Positions 7,194-16,714 are shown, counted from the first letter of the stretch. The stretch: DNA of 64,000 nucleotides from Pseudomonas moorei (GCF_008801475.1 NZ_VZPP01000011.1:219486-283485), one strand, 5' to 3'. Program-made: numbers and translations. The notes: generated by a model from the sequence alone, not told the origin.

Positions 7194-10100
7194 TCAGTGG
7201 ACCGTGACCTGACCGAGCGCCGGTTTCTGCTCTTGAGCCTGATGCTCTGGCGCATACACCTGAGTGAAGCGCGTCGGCGGCAGGTTGAATTGGCCTTTCT
7301 GCGAGAAACGCACCAGATGACGCAGGCGCAGCTCACCGCTCAGCGCATCCACCGGCACGGCATAGGCCAGTTGCCCCGGCTCGAAACGGGCCTTTTCCAG
7401 TGCCGTGGGTTCGGTGCCGGCCTTGCCCATCAACTTGATGCCCCAGGTAGTGCGCTCAACATCGGCGCCCGGTGGCAACGGCACTTCGAGCATGCCGTAG
7501 CGCAGCGGTTTGGCGGCTTTGCTGGTGAGGATCACTTCGTCCAGGTATAGGCTGTCGCTGGACAACGGCGCGTTGCCGACCGCCTCCAGTTTGAAGGTGA
7601 ACGCTTCATCCCCCGGCACCAGCCGAGACAGGCGACGGGTGATGGTCACGGCCATCGGATCGACGGTGGGTTGCTGGCTTCGGAAGCTCAACGCAGCCCG
7701 CAATGGACGCTCCTGGGTGCCGCTTAACGACAATACCGTCGGCACAGGCGTAGCTCCTTGCCAGGTCCAATACACCTCGCCGGTATCACCGTATTTTTTC
7801 TTCCAGCCTTCACCCGGTGCCAGGGCAATGGCAGGTGAAGCCTGTTCGATGCTGCGCTGCAGCCAGGTCAGCGCCAACGCCCGTTCCAGGGTCGATTGCC
7901 GGGGCAGCAAGCGCTGCAGCAACGCCTGCGCATGGGCCTGATCGAAGGCTTGCAGCGACAGATTCAGGGCTTCGGCAAACGGCTGAGAACTGACGGCCAG
8001 GCGTTGCTGTGCATCCGCCAGCTGCCGGTTGAAAGCGTCGGGCAGCGTGACCTTCGATTGCTTGGCCAACGACGCCGTCAGCGCCCGGGCGGCGGCCAGA
8101 CCCAACGCTGAATCCGGATCACTCATGACGATGCTGTCTTCGCCATCGTCCATCAGGTTCGCGGCATTGCCCTCGCCCGCTTTTGCCAGGTCATCCATCA
8201 GTCCGCTGAGCAAGGTGTTCACCGGCAATTGCATCTGTTTGGCGAACGACAGAATCAGCGCGCGCTGTAACAGCGGCGTGTTTTTCGCCTGCTTCGAATA
8301 GACCTCCAACACCCGCTGCCAGTGCTCTGGCGGCAGGCTCAGCTCCAGCACTTTGCTGGCGTGCCAGTCGGCGTAATAGGCATAGGCGGTCAGGAACGCG
8401 TCCGGCTCGCCGTCCATGCCCCACCAGGTGAAACTCGCCGACGGCCCGGCCATTTGCACCAGCCGCAAGCGGCTGTTCTGCATGATCAGGCGCAAGCGGT
8501 CGCGGACCTGCGGGTTCGACGCCAAGGTCGGATAGGCCATGCTCAGTGGCAACAAACGACTGGCGGTTTGTTCGACGCCGCCATAGGGGTAGCTCAGCAG
8601 ATCATCCAGTGCCGAACGGAACAGCGCTTGCGGGCTGTCATCCAGGCGCAGGCGAATATCCGTGGCGTCGGCCGGCAGCGTCAGCGGCGTATCGCCGACG
8701 CTCACGTCCAGGCTTTGGCTCTTTGTGACCTGCCACCCTTCACCGGTGGCGGTCAGGCGCACGGCCAAGGCATCAGCGGTTTTGCCGCCCTGCACCAACT
8801 CGGCGGTCCACTCGCCACTGGCCAGGGAGAACTCAGGCAACGCGATGTAGTTGATGCCGTTGCTCAGCGTCACGGGCACGCGCTGCTCGTTGCCCGCGTA
8901 ATGAGTCACCAGCTCGGCCTTGACCGGGTTTTCTGCCTGGCTGAAGGCGAACACGCCGAGATTCGGCTTATCGCCCGTGCGGAATGTGCTCGGCCCGCTC
9001 CATTTCAGGTACAGCGGTTTCTCCGAACGCACGAACTGTTTTTTCTGCCCGACCAGACCGTCATCGGCGATGGCCCGGGCGGTGATGCGCCAGCGGGTCA
9101 GCGAATCCGGCATCTTGAAGGTGAAACGGGTCTTGCCACTGGCATCGGTCACCAGCTCCGGCTGCCACGCAGCGGTGTCGACGTCTTCGCGGCGCGGCCG
9201 TTCCAGCACCTTCACGCCACGTTCGCTGCGGTTGGCCTTGCCCGGTGCACCAGGGCTGCCCGGCAACGCCACGTCGTAGCTGATAAACGACAGGCTGGCG
9301 CTGGTACGCACGTTATTGCGCCGTGGGTGGTAGAAGAACTGGTCGATGGTCGGCGAGACTTCCGGCTGCAACGCGTAGACCATTTCGTCGACCACGCTGA
9401 CCGTCAGGTGCGCCGGGATCGGCTTGCCGGCGAACTGGGTGGTCAGGTCCACCGACACGGTATCGCCGGGTTGATAGGTGTCTTTATCGGTGGCGATGGC
9501 CACGTCTATCTGCGGCGCAATCACCTTGATGCCGGCGTTCTGGAAACTGTACTGACCGCCCTTGGTGTACAGCACCGAGAAGGTCAGGTTCGGTGCGAAA
9601 CTGTCCTTCACCGGAATGCGCGCGCGGTATTGGGTGTCGCTGAGTTTTTCCATCTTCAGCCAGTCACCGCCCCTGGACAGCAACGCGGTGGCCTCGACCT
9701 TGTCACGTTCGAGCGACAGCAGTGCATCACTGATCGGCTCGGGGAACGTCATCAACGCCAGGGCTTCGTCGCCGGCCTTGTACTCGGGTTTGTCGAGGAC
9801 AATTTCAACGGTGCCCGGCACCGCTTTGACGCCGTCTCCGGTGACCGAATGACCGGTGGCGCCAAGGGTTCGGCCGTGGTCATCCCTGAGTGTCAGGTTG
9901 TAGGTACCAGGGCGCTCGAACGCCAGGGTGAAAGCCTTGTCGGTGGCCGTCAGTTTGCCTTCGCCGGTGCTCTGGTCCTCCAGACGCACCCAGCCATAAC
10001 TGCTCGGCGTGACCGACTGGCCCTGCTCGCTTTCATTGGCGTAGCTGAATACCACCTTGTCGCCCACCGCGCTGAAACGCTGCGGCGCGCTCAAGCGGAA

Positions 10101-11753
10101 ATTCGCGGCGCCGCGATCGATGAGGATTTCCTTGGTGGTCTTGACCCGATACGCCGCGCCATCGCTGGCGAACACGGTGAGCATGTAGCGACTCGGTTTC
10201 TCCGCAGCCGGCAGTTCGAGGGTGGCGTTGCCCTTGGCGTCGGTGGTCAGTTCGGTGCTGGTCAGCTCCACCGGGAATTGACCGAGGTATTGCAGCTCGT
10301 TGTCGACCATCGACAGCTGCTGAGCACGCAAGCTCAGGCTCAATTTGGCATTGGCTACCGGTTTGCCGTCTGGATACAGCAACACGAGACTGCCCTTGAC
10401 CGCTTCGCCGGTGCGGTAGTCCTGCCTGGACAGGTTCAGTGAAATCTCGAAGTGCGGCTTGATGTACTCGGCGACCCGGAAGGCGCTGCTGTAGGCTTGA
10501 TCCTTGTAACTGAAACGCAGCTCATAACCGCCGGCCACGGCATTGTCGGGCAACTGGAAACGCGCCTGGGTGCCGGCCTTGGAATCCAGTTTCAAGTCCA
10601 GGGTTTGCAGGGCCGTACCGGTGGCATCGAGCACGGTCATGTTGATGTCGGCGGCGCCTGGCGGCACCGAATCCCGGGCGTTCTTGAACTCGCGACCGAC
10701 GATTTTCAGCGACACCCAATCCCCCGGCCGGTACAGCGGCCGGTCGGTGAAGGCATAGAGTTTGGTGTCGTAGATTTCGCTGTCGTAGTAGAAGTTTTCC
10801 GAGACGAATACGCCGCCTTCTTCGTCTTCGCCTATCACGAACGAGCGCTCGGGGCTGACGTGTTTCAGGCGCAGCAGACCCTCGGCATCAGTGGCGCCGC
10901 TGCTCATCACGCCGAGGCCGTCGGTCCACAACACATTGACCTTGGGCACCGCACTGCCTTCGTGCTTGCGCGCCGCCCACACCAGCAATTCATCGCCGGC
11001 AATCTTGCTCACGGCCACGGTGTTGGAAACGAAGACCATGGTGGTTGCCCGGTACTTGCCGATCAGCGCTTCCACCAGATACAGGCCCGGTTTCAGGTTG
11101 CCCAACGGGATATAGACGTTGCCCGGCGCGACGCTGACGAACTCGCTGGAGGAGCCCGCGAGGTTCACCCCTTCCGGTGGCTGGATCGGCTTGGCCTGCC
11201 ACAACGGGTAGCGGAACTGACTGACCACTGGCAGCCCCGGAATCAATGCGAATTGCGGCTGCGCGTCGTAGGGCGTTGGCGCGGCCATGGCGTTGCCCAT
11301 CTTCAGTTCCGGCACGTGCTCGGTGACTTGTTTACGCGACTCGTAGGAAAACGCCCGCTGCATCACCCGGCGAGACTTGCGGTACCAGTTGTCCCACAGG
11401 TACGCGAGGGTATTGGACAGGCCCTCGCCCTTGAACTGGCCGTCGCTGACCACCCGGTGCAGGTTCTTCTGGCGCTTGAGGAAATCCAGCGGCTTGTCGA
11501 TGCGATACACGCGAATGTCGGCGCCGCCGTAGGGTTCCATGCGGAACCGGCGATAGTCGCGGCCTGGTGCTTCGAGACGCACCATCGCCTGTTCGTCGCT
11601 GGCGAAACTGCTGTCGGCCAGCAGAAAGAAACTCTCCCCGGCCACCGGCGTATAGCCACTCGGTTCAACGGTGTCTTCGGCATTCACCACCGAAAAAGGC
11701 AGCGCCATTAGCAACAGCAGAGGCAGAAAACGCAACATGCGGGCACCGATCAT
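7194..11753 (-). CDS. magD: Bacterial alpha-2-macroglobulin MagD (YfaS type, no thioester)
   Basis: A 1519-residue periplasmic protein with signal peptide MLRFLPLLLLMALPFSVVNA. It shows repeated macroglobulin-like MG domains (YRPGDWVSLKIVGREF, YKAGDEALALMTFPEP, YQPGDTVSVDLTTQFAGKP), the A2M family core (TAAWQPELVTDASGKTRFTF, PDSLTRWRITARAI) and the thioester-domain helices. Where type I proteins have CxEQ, this one reads PYGGVEQTASRLLPLS near residue 1057, so the cysteine is absent. This matches MagD/YfaS, which trap proteases without a thioester. The chosen ATG at 11753 overlaps the magC stop as ATGA; M32-equivalent ORF methionine at 11738 is a possible alternative. Central gene of the mag operon; likely role is neutralising host or competitor proteases. 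Confidence 0.93.
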   Translation of the reverse strand: MIGARMLRFLPLLLLMALPFSVVNAEDTVEPSGYTPVAGESFFLLADSSFASDEQAMVRLEAPGRDYRRFRMEPYGGADIRVYRIDKPLDFLKRQKNLHRVVSDGQFKGEGLSNTLAYLWDNWYRKSRRVMQRAFSYESRKQVTEHVPELKMGNAMAAPTPYDAQPQFALIPGLPVVSQFRYPLWQAKPIQPPEGVNLAGSSSEFVSVAPGNVYIPLGNLKPGLYLVEALIGKYRATTMVFVSNTVAVSKIAGDELLVWAARKHEGSAVPKVNVLWTDGLGVMSSGATDAEGLLRLKHVSPERSFVIGEDEEGGVFVSENFYYDSEIYDTKLYAFTDRPLYRPGDWVSLKIVGREFKNARDSVPPGAADINMTVLDATGTALQTLDLKLDSKAGTQARFQLPDNAVAGGYELRFSYKDQAYSSAFRVAEYIKPHFEISLNLSRQDYRTGEAVKGSLVLLYPDGKPVANAKLSLSLRAQQLSMVDNELQYLGQFPVELTSTELTTDAKGNATLELPAAEKPSRYMLTVFASDGAAYRVKTTKEILIDRGAANFRLSAPQRFSAVGDKVVFSYANESEQGQSVTPSSYGWVRLEDQSTGEGKLTATDKAFTLAFERPGTYNLTLRDDHGRTLGATGHSVTGDGVKAVPGTVEIVLDKPEYKAGDEALALMTFPEPISDALLSLERDKVEATALLSRGGDWLKMEKLSDTQYRARIPVKDSFAPNLTFSVLYTKGGQYSFQNAGIKVIAPQIDVAIATDKDTYQPGDTVSVDLTTQFAGKPIPAHLTVSVVDEMVYALQPEVSPTIDQFFYHPRRNNVRTSASLSFISYDVALPGSPGAPGKANRSERGVKVLERPRREDVDTAAWQPELVTDASGKTRFTFKMPDSLTRWRITARAIADDGLVGQKKQFVRSEKPLYLKWSGPSTFRTGDKPNLGVFAFSQAENPVKAELVTHYAGNEQRVPVTLSNGINYIALPEFSLASGEWTAELVQGGKTADALAVRLTATGEGWQVTKSQSLDVSVGDTPLTLPADATDIRLRLDDSPQALFRSALDDLLSYPYGGVEQTASRLLPLSMAYPTLASNPQVRDRLRLIMQNSRLRLVQMAGPSASFTWWGMDGEPDAFLTAYAYYADWHASKVLELSLPPEHWQRVLEVYSKQAKNTPLLQRALILSFAKQMQLPVNTLLSGLMDDLAKAGEGNAANLMDDGEDSIVMSDPDSALGLAAARALTASLAKQSKVTLPDAFNRQLADAQQRLAVSSQPFAEALNLSLQAFDQAHAQALLQRLLPRQSTLERALALTWLQRSIEQASPAIALAPGEGWKKKYGDTGEVYWTWQGATPVPTVLSLSGTQERPLRAALSFRSQQPTVDPMAVTITRRLSRLVPGDEAFTFKLEAVGNAPLSSDSLYLDEVILTSKAAKPLRYGMLEVPLPPGADVERTTWGIKLMGKAGTEPTALEKARFEPGQLAYAVPVDALSGELRLRHLVRFSQKGQFNLPPTRFTQVYAPEHQAQEQKPALGQVTVH

Positions 11754-12400
11754 TGGGAGAGAAAATTCAGTCGATAAACGCCGATGAAGTTGGGGTTGGC
11801 TGCATCGGGTATCCATCGGGTGTCCTTCCATGTCATGAGTTGTTGCAGGCTTGCGGAGCGCATGCCGTTGTCAGTGGGTGTGGTGGTGCCGGTGTGATAG
11901 GCGATGTAGCGACCCATCCAGATCATCAGGTGCTGGTCGTCGCCCTGATCGAAAAACATCAGGTCGCCGGGACGCGCCTGGGCCACATCACGGCCGACCA
12001 GATGGCTGTTGAACTGAATCAGCTTGATCGCGTTGACGTACGGCCCGACCTTGCCGCCGCCCTGCTGCCATTGCCGGGCGAGACCGCGCTGGGCATCACT
12101 CAATGGCAGCTCTGGCGGCAGGTAGCGATTGGACAGGCCATTGCTGCGCAGCCATTTGTCGTCATGGACTTTCAGCGCTTCATTGGCGGCGAAACGCACC
12201 AGCCCGGCGCAGTCCTGTTGATACCAGCGCGGGCTCGGGCCCTGGCTCAATTGCTCCTGAGCGATGCGCACGAACCAGGCGCGGAACACTTGGGATTGCT
12301 GCGGGTCGAGCGCCGGGGTTTCGACAGCCCGGGCAGCCGCGCTCAGCAGCAGCGCGAGCAGGCCGAGGCTTCGGATCAATCCAGTCACAGGGCTTTCCAT
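11750..12400 (-). CDS. magC: MagC-like DUF1175 protein (YfaT family)
   Basis: About 216 residues with an N-terminal hydrophobic signal (GLIRSLGLLALLLSAAARAVE) followed by a DUF1175 domain resembling an NlpC/P60-like fold: DCAGLVRFAANEAL holds a candidate catalytic cysteine, and QGDDQHLMIWMGRYIAYHTG holds a candidate histidine. The start is uncertain. Choices are ATG at 12415, ATG at 12400 and a GTG at 12388 that overlaps the magB stop as GTGA and has GGAAAG just upstream; all keep the signal sequence. Its stop overlaps the magD start. The function is unknown; cell-wall amidase-like chemistry is a guess from the Cys/His pattern. Confidence 0.85.
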   Translation of the reverse strand: MESPVTGLIRSLGLLALLLSAAARAVETPALDPQQSQVFRAWFVRIAQEQLSQGPSPRWYQQDCAGLVRFAANEALKVHDDKWLRSNGLSNRYLPPELPLSDAQRGLARQWQQGGGKVGPYVNAIKLIQFNSHLVGRDVAQARPGDLMFFDQGDDQHLMIWMGRYIAYHTGTTTPTDNGMRSASLQQLMTWKDTRWIPDAANPNFIGVYRLNFLSQ

Positions 12401-14097
12401 TCCAGTGGCAGCCATTGCCAGTGGCCGTCGGGTTCGCTGCCTTCAGGCAAGGTCAGTGCGTACTTGCCGTAACCGCCGAGCTTGCGCAGTTTCGGGATGA
12501 GGTAGGTTTGCGCGGCGTTGTAGAACACCGGCTCCATGTCCTGGGGCAGGCTGTCGAGGGTTTCCTGTTGCATCAGCTGGGCCATGGACTCCGGGCCGAA
12601 GTAGATCGGCATCAGCAGGTCTTTCGGCACCACGTCGGCCATCGGTGGGAAGCGCTTGTCGAGGGTGCCGAGCGCCTTGTCCACCAGTTTGTCGTCGAGG
12701 GAGAACAGCAGCGTCGAACCGTGACGCGCCAGGCTGACGCGCATGAAAGCCTTGCCGGTGATCGCGTCCGGGTCTTCGGCGTCTTTGGCCGCGTACGGAC
12801 CGAAGTTTGAGCTGACCTGGCGCTGCCACTGATGGGTCGGGCCCTCCTGTTTTTCGACCACCGGGAACGCGTGATCTTCGACCTTGCCTTCGTAGGCGCC
12901 GACCATCGAGCCGAACAGTTTGCCCAGATCACCATCGAGTCTGGCGCTGTCCTTATCGTTCAGGCCGGCCACCAGCAGCGGCGTGTACAGCCGCGAATCG
13001 GCGTACCAGCACAGGCCCGCGGCTCCGGCCATGTGTTCGGTCAAGGCCTGCGCCACCTTCTCGTCGGCGCCGAGTTTTACCAGCAGCGGTTTCTGTTGTT
13101 CGGCGGCAAGCGGCAAGGCCACGCAGGCGCTGGCACCCATGGGCATGGCTTGCCAGATCGGTTTGAAATCGAAGCCCGGCTGATCGTCCAGTTCATCCAT
13201 GGCGAGGAAGCTGTGCCAGCCCTTGTCGTCCATGTCGAACCGCAGCCCGGCGAAGTTCGGAATGAAACGCTGATACCCCATCGCCAGCACACTGGCGTTG
13301 ACCGACAGGCGTTGCTTCACTTCAGGCGCGCGCGGCGGCAGGCCGAATGCTTCGGGGAACAGTTTGTCGCCGTTGAGCAGCGCGGCGATGGCGGCTGTCG
13401 AGACACTGCCCGGCTCCTCGGCCTGGCCACTTTGCGGGTCGTAGAGTTTCGATGGATTGGACAGCACCACCAGTTTGTCGCCATGGGAGGCAAACACCAG
13501 CGCCTTGCTGGCGTTGTAGGTGAGCTGATAGAGCGCGACATCGTCGCTGCCAACCTTCACATCGGCAATTTTGCTCAGCTGTGAATCATCCAGCGCCACC
13601 TTGGCCAGTGGTTCCAGCACCTTGGCCAGTCCGCCGCGATCCATCACCAGCAGGAAATCCTTGAGCCGACCATCGGCCCCGCGCCACAGCGCCACGTCGG
13701 CGGGTTGATCGAAGAGCTGTTCGATCAGGCTGTCCTGCAACTTCAGGTCATGCTCGTAAATGATCCGCCGCAGACTGCCGATCAGCCCGAGGCGATCCGC
13801 GTGGGTTTCGTAATAGAAGACGAAATCTTCGGTGAGGGTTTCCTTGAGGAACGGCACCGCCAGCAGATCCTTGGGCAATTGGCTCAAGGAGTGGGTTTCC
13901 AACAGGCCATCCGGCCGGCTCATGCCCAGCTTGTCGCTGGCCAATACGGGCGCAGGCACCTTGGGTTTGTGCAGAAACCACCCCACCCCGCCCGCCACAA
14001 CGGCGGCCAGGCCCAACCCAAGCAATAGCGCCGGCCAGCGCCGGGAAGGTTTGGCGGCCGATGCATCGGCGGCTGGGGACACGATGTTTTCACTCAT
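12385..14097 (-). CDS. magB: MagB-like DUF2138 membrane-anchored protein (YfaA family)
   Basis: A 570-residue protein with a short cytoplasmic N-terminus, one transmembrane anchor (about residues 22-42, WPALLLGLGLAAVVAGGVGWFL) and a large periplasmic DUF2138 domain. Hallmarks include LPKDLLAVPFLKETLTEDFVFYYE and FPPMADVVPKDLLMPIYFGPESMA. No catalytic motif was recognised. In P. aeruginosa the products of this operon are reported to form a complex with MagD and the inner-membrane peptidoglycan synthase PBP1b. A membrane-anchored MagB fits a tethering role. It lies 35 bp downstream of magA and overlaps magC. Confidence 0.87.
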   Translation of the reverse strand: MSENIVSPAADASAAKPSRRWPALLLGLGLAAVVAGGVGWFLHKPKVPAPVLASDKLGMSRPDGLLETHSLSQLPKDLLAVPFLKETLTEDFVFYYETHADRLGLIGSLRRIIYEHDLKLQDSLIEQLFDQPADVALWRGADGRLKDFLLVMDRGGLAKVLEPLAKVALDDSQLSKIADVKVGSDDVALYQLTYNASKALVFASHGDKLVVLSNPSKLYDPQSGQAEEPGSVSTAAIAALLNGDKLFPEAFGLPPRAPEVKQRLSVNASVLAMGYQRFIPNFAGLRFDMDDKGWHSFLAMDELDDQPGFDFKPIWQAMPMGASACVALPLAAEQQKPLLVKLGADEKVAQALTEHMAGAAGLCWYADSRLYTPLLVAGLNDKDSARLDGDLGKLFGSMVGAYEGKVEDHAFPVVEKQEGPTHQWQRQVSSNFGPYAAKDAEDPDAITGKAFMRVSLARHGSTLLFSLDDKLVDKALGTLDKRFPPMADVVPKDLLMPIYFGPESMAQLMQQETLDSLPQDMEPVFYNAAQTYLIPKLRKLGGYGKYALTLPEGSEPDGHWQWLPLEWKAL

Positions 14098-14132
14098 TTC
14101 ACAAAACCCAATTCATCCGTGGTGCGGGATGT

Positions 14133-14924
14133 TTAATAGTTGAAAGTCTTGACCAGCAGCAGGTCGCCGATCGCACGCAAGGGCACGATGAAGGTTTCGC
14201 GTTTTTCGTCGACGGTGTTTTCGTTGAGCACCAGGTTGATCTGCGAGGTGATTACCTCGTTCTGGTTGCTGGCCTCATCGAAGTTATAGCCGCCACTGCC
14301 AAAGTTGCCCCAATAGTTCACGTAAACCAGATAGGTGCCATGCAGCGGCGCGGTCATGGTGAACATTTCCGGGCCGGGACCATCGACGCCATCAGGGTCC
14401 AGGCCGCCGCCGTTGGTCAGCGCCGTATGAGCCCAGAACGCATGCTGACCATCCGGGGTAATGATGTGCAGGTCGAGCTCAGCTTTCGGGTCGTCCCAAC
14501 CGAGTACCACCCGAATCCGCGCCGGGGTGCGCAGGTTGTTGGCTTCATAGAACTGAACCCGCTTGAGCGACTGCCCCTCGACACTGCGCACTTCGACGCT
14601 GTTGGAGCCGGCGCCGAACGCATAGGGCCGGGCGAAACGCCCCTGATCGTCGGTGTACAGGTTCAACGGATTGCCGTTGACCGCCAGGGTATGGGGGCCG
14701 CGTTGCGTGCCAAGGGCCTTGAGCTGACCCTCGATCATCGTGCGATTGCGCTGCACGCCCCTGTCGATGGGCGGCGTGGGATAGGCCACTTGCGGGTTTT
14801 CCGTCCGGTCCAGCAGGCCGTTGTAGCGCCAACCACCAATGGGCTCCGACACCTCGGCACTCGGCGCGGCCAGGAGTGCAGGCGCACAGAGCCAGCCGAA
14901 CAGCAGCAAAAGAATTGAACGCAT
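14133..14924 (-). CDS. magA: MagA-like DUF2135 secreted protein, first gene of mag operon
   Basis: A 263-residue protein with signal peptide MRSILLLLFGWLCAPALLAAP and a DUF2135 domain (VLGWDDPKAELDLHIITPDG, GPEMFTMTAPLHGTYLVYVN, FIVPLRAIGDLLLVKTFNY). The ATG at 14924 was preferred over 14945 because an AGGAGG Shine-Dalgarno sits just upstream and the signal peptide starts there. It is about as long as MagF at the other end of the operon and clearly related to it, so the operon is bracketed by paralogues. The promoter should lie in 14925-15110; nothing there was convincing enough to mark. In P. aeruginosa this operon is under RetS/Gac/Rsm control. Confidence 0.88.
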   Translation of the reverse strand: MRSILLLLFGWLCAPALLAAPSAEVSEPIGGWRYNGLLDRTENPQVAYPTPPIDRGVQRNRTMIEGQLKALGTQRGPHTLAVNGNPLNLYTDDQGRFARPYAFGAGSNSVEVRSVEGQSLKRVQFYEANNLRTPARIRVVLGWDDPKAELDLHIITPDGQHAFWAHTALTNGGGLDPDGVDGPGPEMFTMTAPLHGTYLVYVNYWGNFGSGGYNFDEASNQNEVITSQINLVLNENTVDEKRETFIVPLRAIGDLLLVKTFNY

Positions 14925-15117
14925 GTGATGCCTCCTGCCATGCATGACGAAACCTTGCGCCCGATCCTCGGCGCGTTACAGAGGTTGATACTGCGTTTCG
15001 TCTGAAAGACCCGTGACTGTCGGGTCGTATAGGGCGCGAAGGTTAGCCGCCATGGCCGCAGCTAACAATCACATCCCTCTGAAAATGCGGCGCAAATCAC
15101 GCAGGTGAGTGGACGGT

Positions 15118-15178
15118 GAGCCGAATAAGGGTCATATTCGGCTCAGTATATGAGCCGAATAGCCCTTCTAATCGGCTC
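15118..15178. promoter_or_regulatory. Four alternating GAGCCGAAT motifs upstream of fic
   Basis: GAGCCGAAT at 15118-15126, its reverse complement at 15136-15144, a forward copy at 15152-15160 and a reverse copy with one mismatch (AATCGGCTC) at 15170-15178. They form two inverted repeats, at 16-18 bp centre spacing. A TATATG that could be a -10 element lies between copies 2 and 3. This is the layout of an operator for a dimeric regulator. The winged-helix tail of the adjacent Fic protein is a plausible binder (inference). Confidence 0.6.
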
Positions 15179-15201
15179 ACTCACCCCAGAGCATCAAATA
15201 C

Positions 15202-16362
15202 ATGGCACCTCACTGGATCTGGCAACAGCCTGATTGGCCGAATTTCACTTGGCACGCCGAGCGCTTGGCACCGTTACTGCGCGAGTGCGTCCAGGCACAA
15301 GGTCGATTGATGGGCATGGTCAGTTCCGTCGGCAGTTCGCTGAGTGCGCAGAGCGAGCTGGATGCATTGCTGCAAAACATCGTCACCTCGTCCGCCATCG
15401 AAGGTGAACAGCTGAATGTCGGCTCGGTCCGCTCTTCACTGGCGCGGCGTTTGGGACTTGAAGTGATGGGTGGCGATAACGTCAGCCAACGCAGCGAAGG
15501 CCTGGCCCGCCTGATGCTTGATGCAACGCAGCATTTCGCCGAGCCGTTGACCCTTGAGCGCTTGCTGGATTGGCATGCATGGCTGTTCCCGGATCAGGAC
15601 ACTGATCTCGCCGCACGGAGTATCCGTGTTGGCGCATTGCGCGGCGATGATCCGATGCAAGTGGTGTCGGGCCGTCTCGACAAGCCCACAGTCCACTTCG
15701 AAGCGCCGCCCCGCCGGGGCCTTGAACAACAACTCGAAACCTTCCTCGACTGGTTTGAAAGCAGCCGTCATCAGGCCGCGCTCGATCCGCTGTTGCGTGC
15801 CGGCGTCGCGCACTTCTGGTTTGTCACGCTCCACCCTTTTGACGATGGCAATGGTCGCTTGACGCGAACCATCACCGACCTTGCGCTGGCTCAAGGCGAG
15901 GCTCAGGCAATCCGTTTCTACGCCATGTCGGCGAGCATTCTCGAGGATCGCTCAGGCTACTACCGCGTCTTGGAAACCAGCCAGAAAGCGACGCTGGACA
16001 TCACCGAATGGCTGCAATGGTTTTTACACACCTTGCTGCGCAGCCTGCAGCAGGCAATGGCGAGGATCGAGTCGGTGCTGGCCAAAGCGCGTTTCTGGCA
16101 GGCGCACCGGGAATCCGAACTGTCGGTCGAACAGACCAAAGTACTGAATCGCATGCTCGATGGCGGAGAGCGCGGTTTCGAAAGCGGGATCAGCGCAGCT
16201 CAGTATCAGGCCGTGGCGAAAGTGTCCAAAGCCACTGCAACCCGCCATCTGGCCGAACTGTTGGAAAAAGGCTGTTTGCAACGCCTGCCGGGTGGCGGGC
16301 GCAGTACCCGCTATAAAATCCGTGATCCGGATGGCTCGACTCCATCACCCTATGGCAAGTGA
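15202..16362 (+). CDS. Fic domain protein with N-terminal DUF4172 and C-terminal winged helix
   Basis: A 386-residue protein. N-terminal DUF4172 (WIWQQPDWPNFTWH) contains the inhibitory helix motif SSAIEGE at 63-69, as in class II Fic proteins. The Fic active-site loop HPFDDGNGRLTR is at 211-222, complete with catalytic His211, so AMP transfer to a target protein is predicted. Residues about 300-375 form a winged-helix region (VSKATATRHLAELLEKGCL) ending in GGRSTRYKI. Start: ATG at 15202; the frame is open from a GTG at 15116, which would translate through the operator-like repeats. No antitoxin gene is adjacent, which suits a self-inhibited Fic protein that regulates its own promoter. Confidence 0.9.
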   Translation: MAPHWIWQQPDWPNFTWHAERLAPLLRECVQAQGRLMGMVSSVGSSLSAQSELDALLQNIVTSSAIEGEQLNVGSVRSSLARRLGLEVMGGDNVSQRSEGLARLMLDATQHFAEPLTLERLLDWHAWLFPDQDTDLAARSIRVGALRGDDPMQVVSGRLDKPTVHFEAPPRRGLEQQLETFLDWFESSRHQAALDPLLRAGVAHFWFVTLHPFDDGNGRLTRTITDLALAQGEAQAIRFYAMSASILEDRSGYYRVLETSQKATLDITEWLQWFLHTLLRSLQQAMARIESVLAKARFWQAHRESELSVEQTKVLNRMLDGGERGFESGISAAQYQAVAKVSKATATRHLAELLEKGCLQRLPGGGRSTRYKIRDPDGSTPSPYGK

Positions 16363-16471
16363 CCTCGCTCCCTCGCCACAGGGTTTAGCCGCCAAATGCC
16401 CCGCTCATTTGCCCATAAACCCCATGTCTGCTAGTGTCGCGCCGGTTTAACGTCAACCGGAAATCGCCGCC

Positions 16472-16714
16472 ATGGCCCGCAAAAAAGCTGCACTGGATTT
16501 CGAACAATCTCTCGCCGACCTGCAAACGCTGGTCGAGCGCCTGGAGAATGGTGAATTGTCGCTGGAAGACTCGCTGACCGCTTTCGAGCAAGGCATCGGT
16601 CTGACCCGCGATTGCCAGGCGGCGCTGGCCCAGGCCGAGCAAAAGGTTCAGGTGCTGCTCGAGCGTGATGGCGAGTTGGCCGAGGAACCCTTCGACGCGG
16701 ATCAACCAGAATGA
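16472..16714 (+). CDS. xseB: Exodeoxyribonuclease VII small subunit
   Basis: An 80-residue protein typical of XseB (DFEQSLADLQTLVERLENGELSLEDSL, then FEQGIGLTRDCQAAL). Several XseB copies bind one XseA to form the single-strand-specific nuclease exonuclease VII. The stop overlaps the ispA start by 4 bp. The xseB-ispA-dxs order is standard in gamma-proteobacteria; xseA lies elsewhere. Confidence 0.96.
   Translation: MARKKAALDFEQSLADLQTLVERLENGELSLEDSLTAFEQGIGLTRDCQAALAQAEQKVQVLLERDGELAEEPFDADQPE

Noticed and set aside
8322..10442. 706-codon open frame on the plus strand inside magD
   Set aside because: It is a mirror of the GC-rich third positions of magD. The protein is rich in Arg/His/Gly with no known domain.
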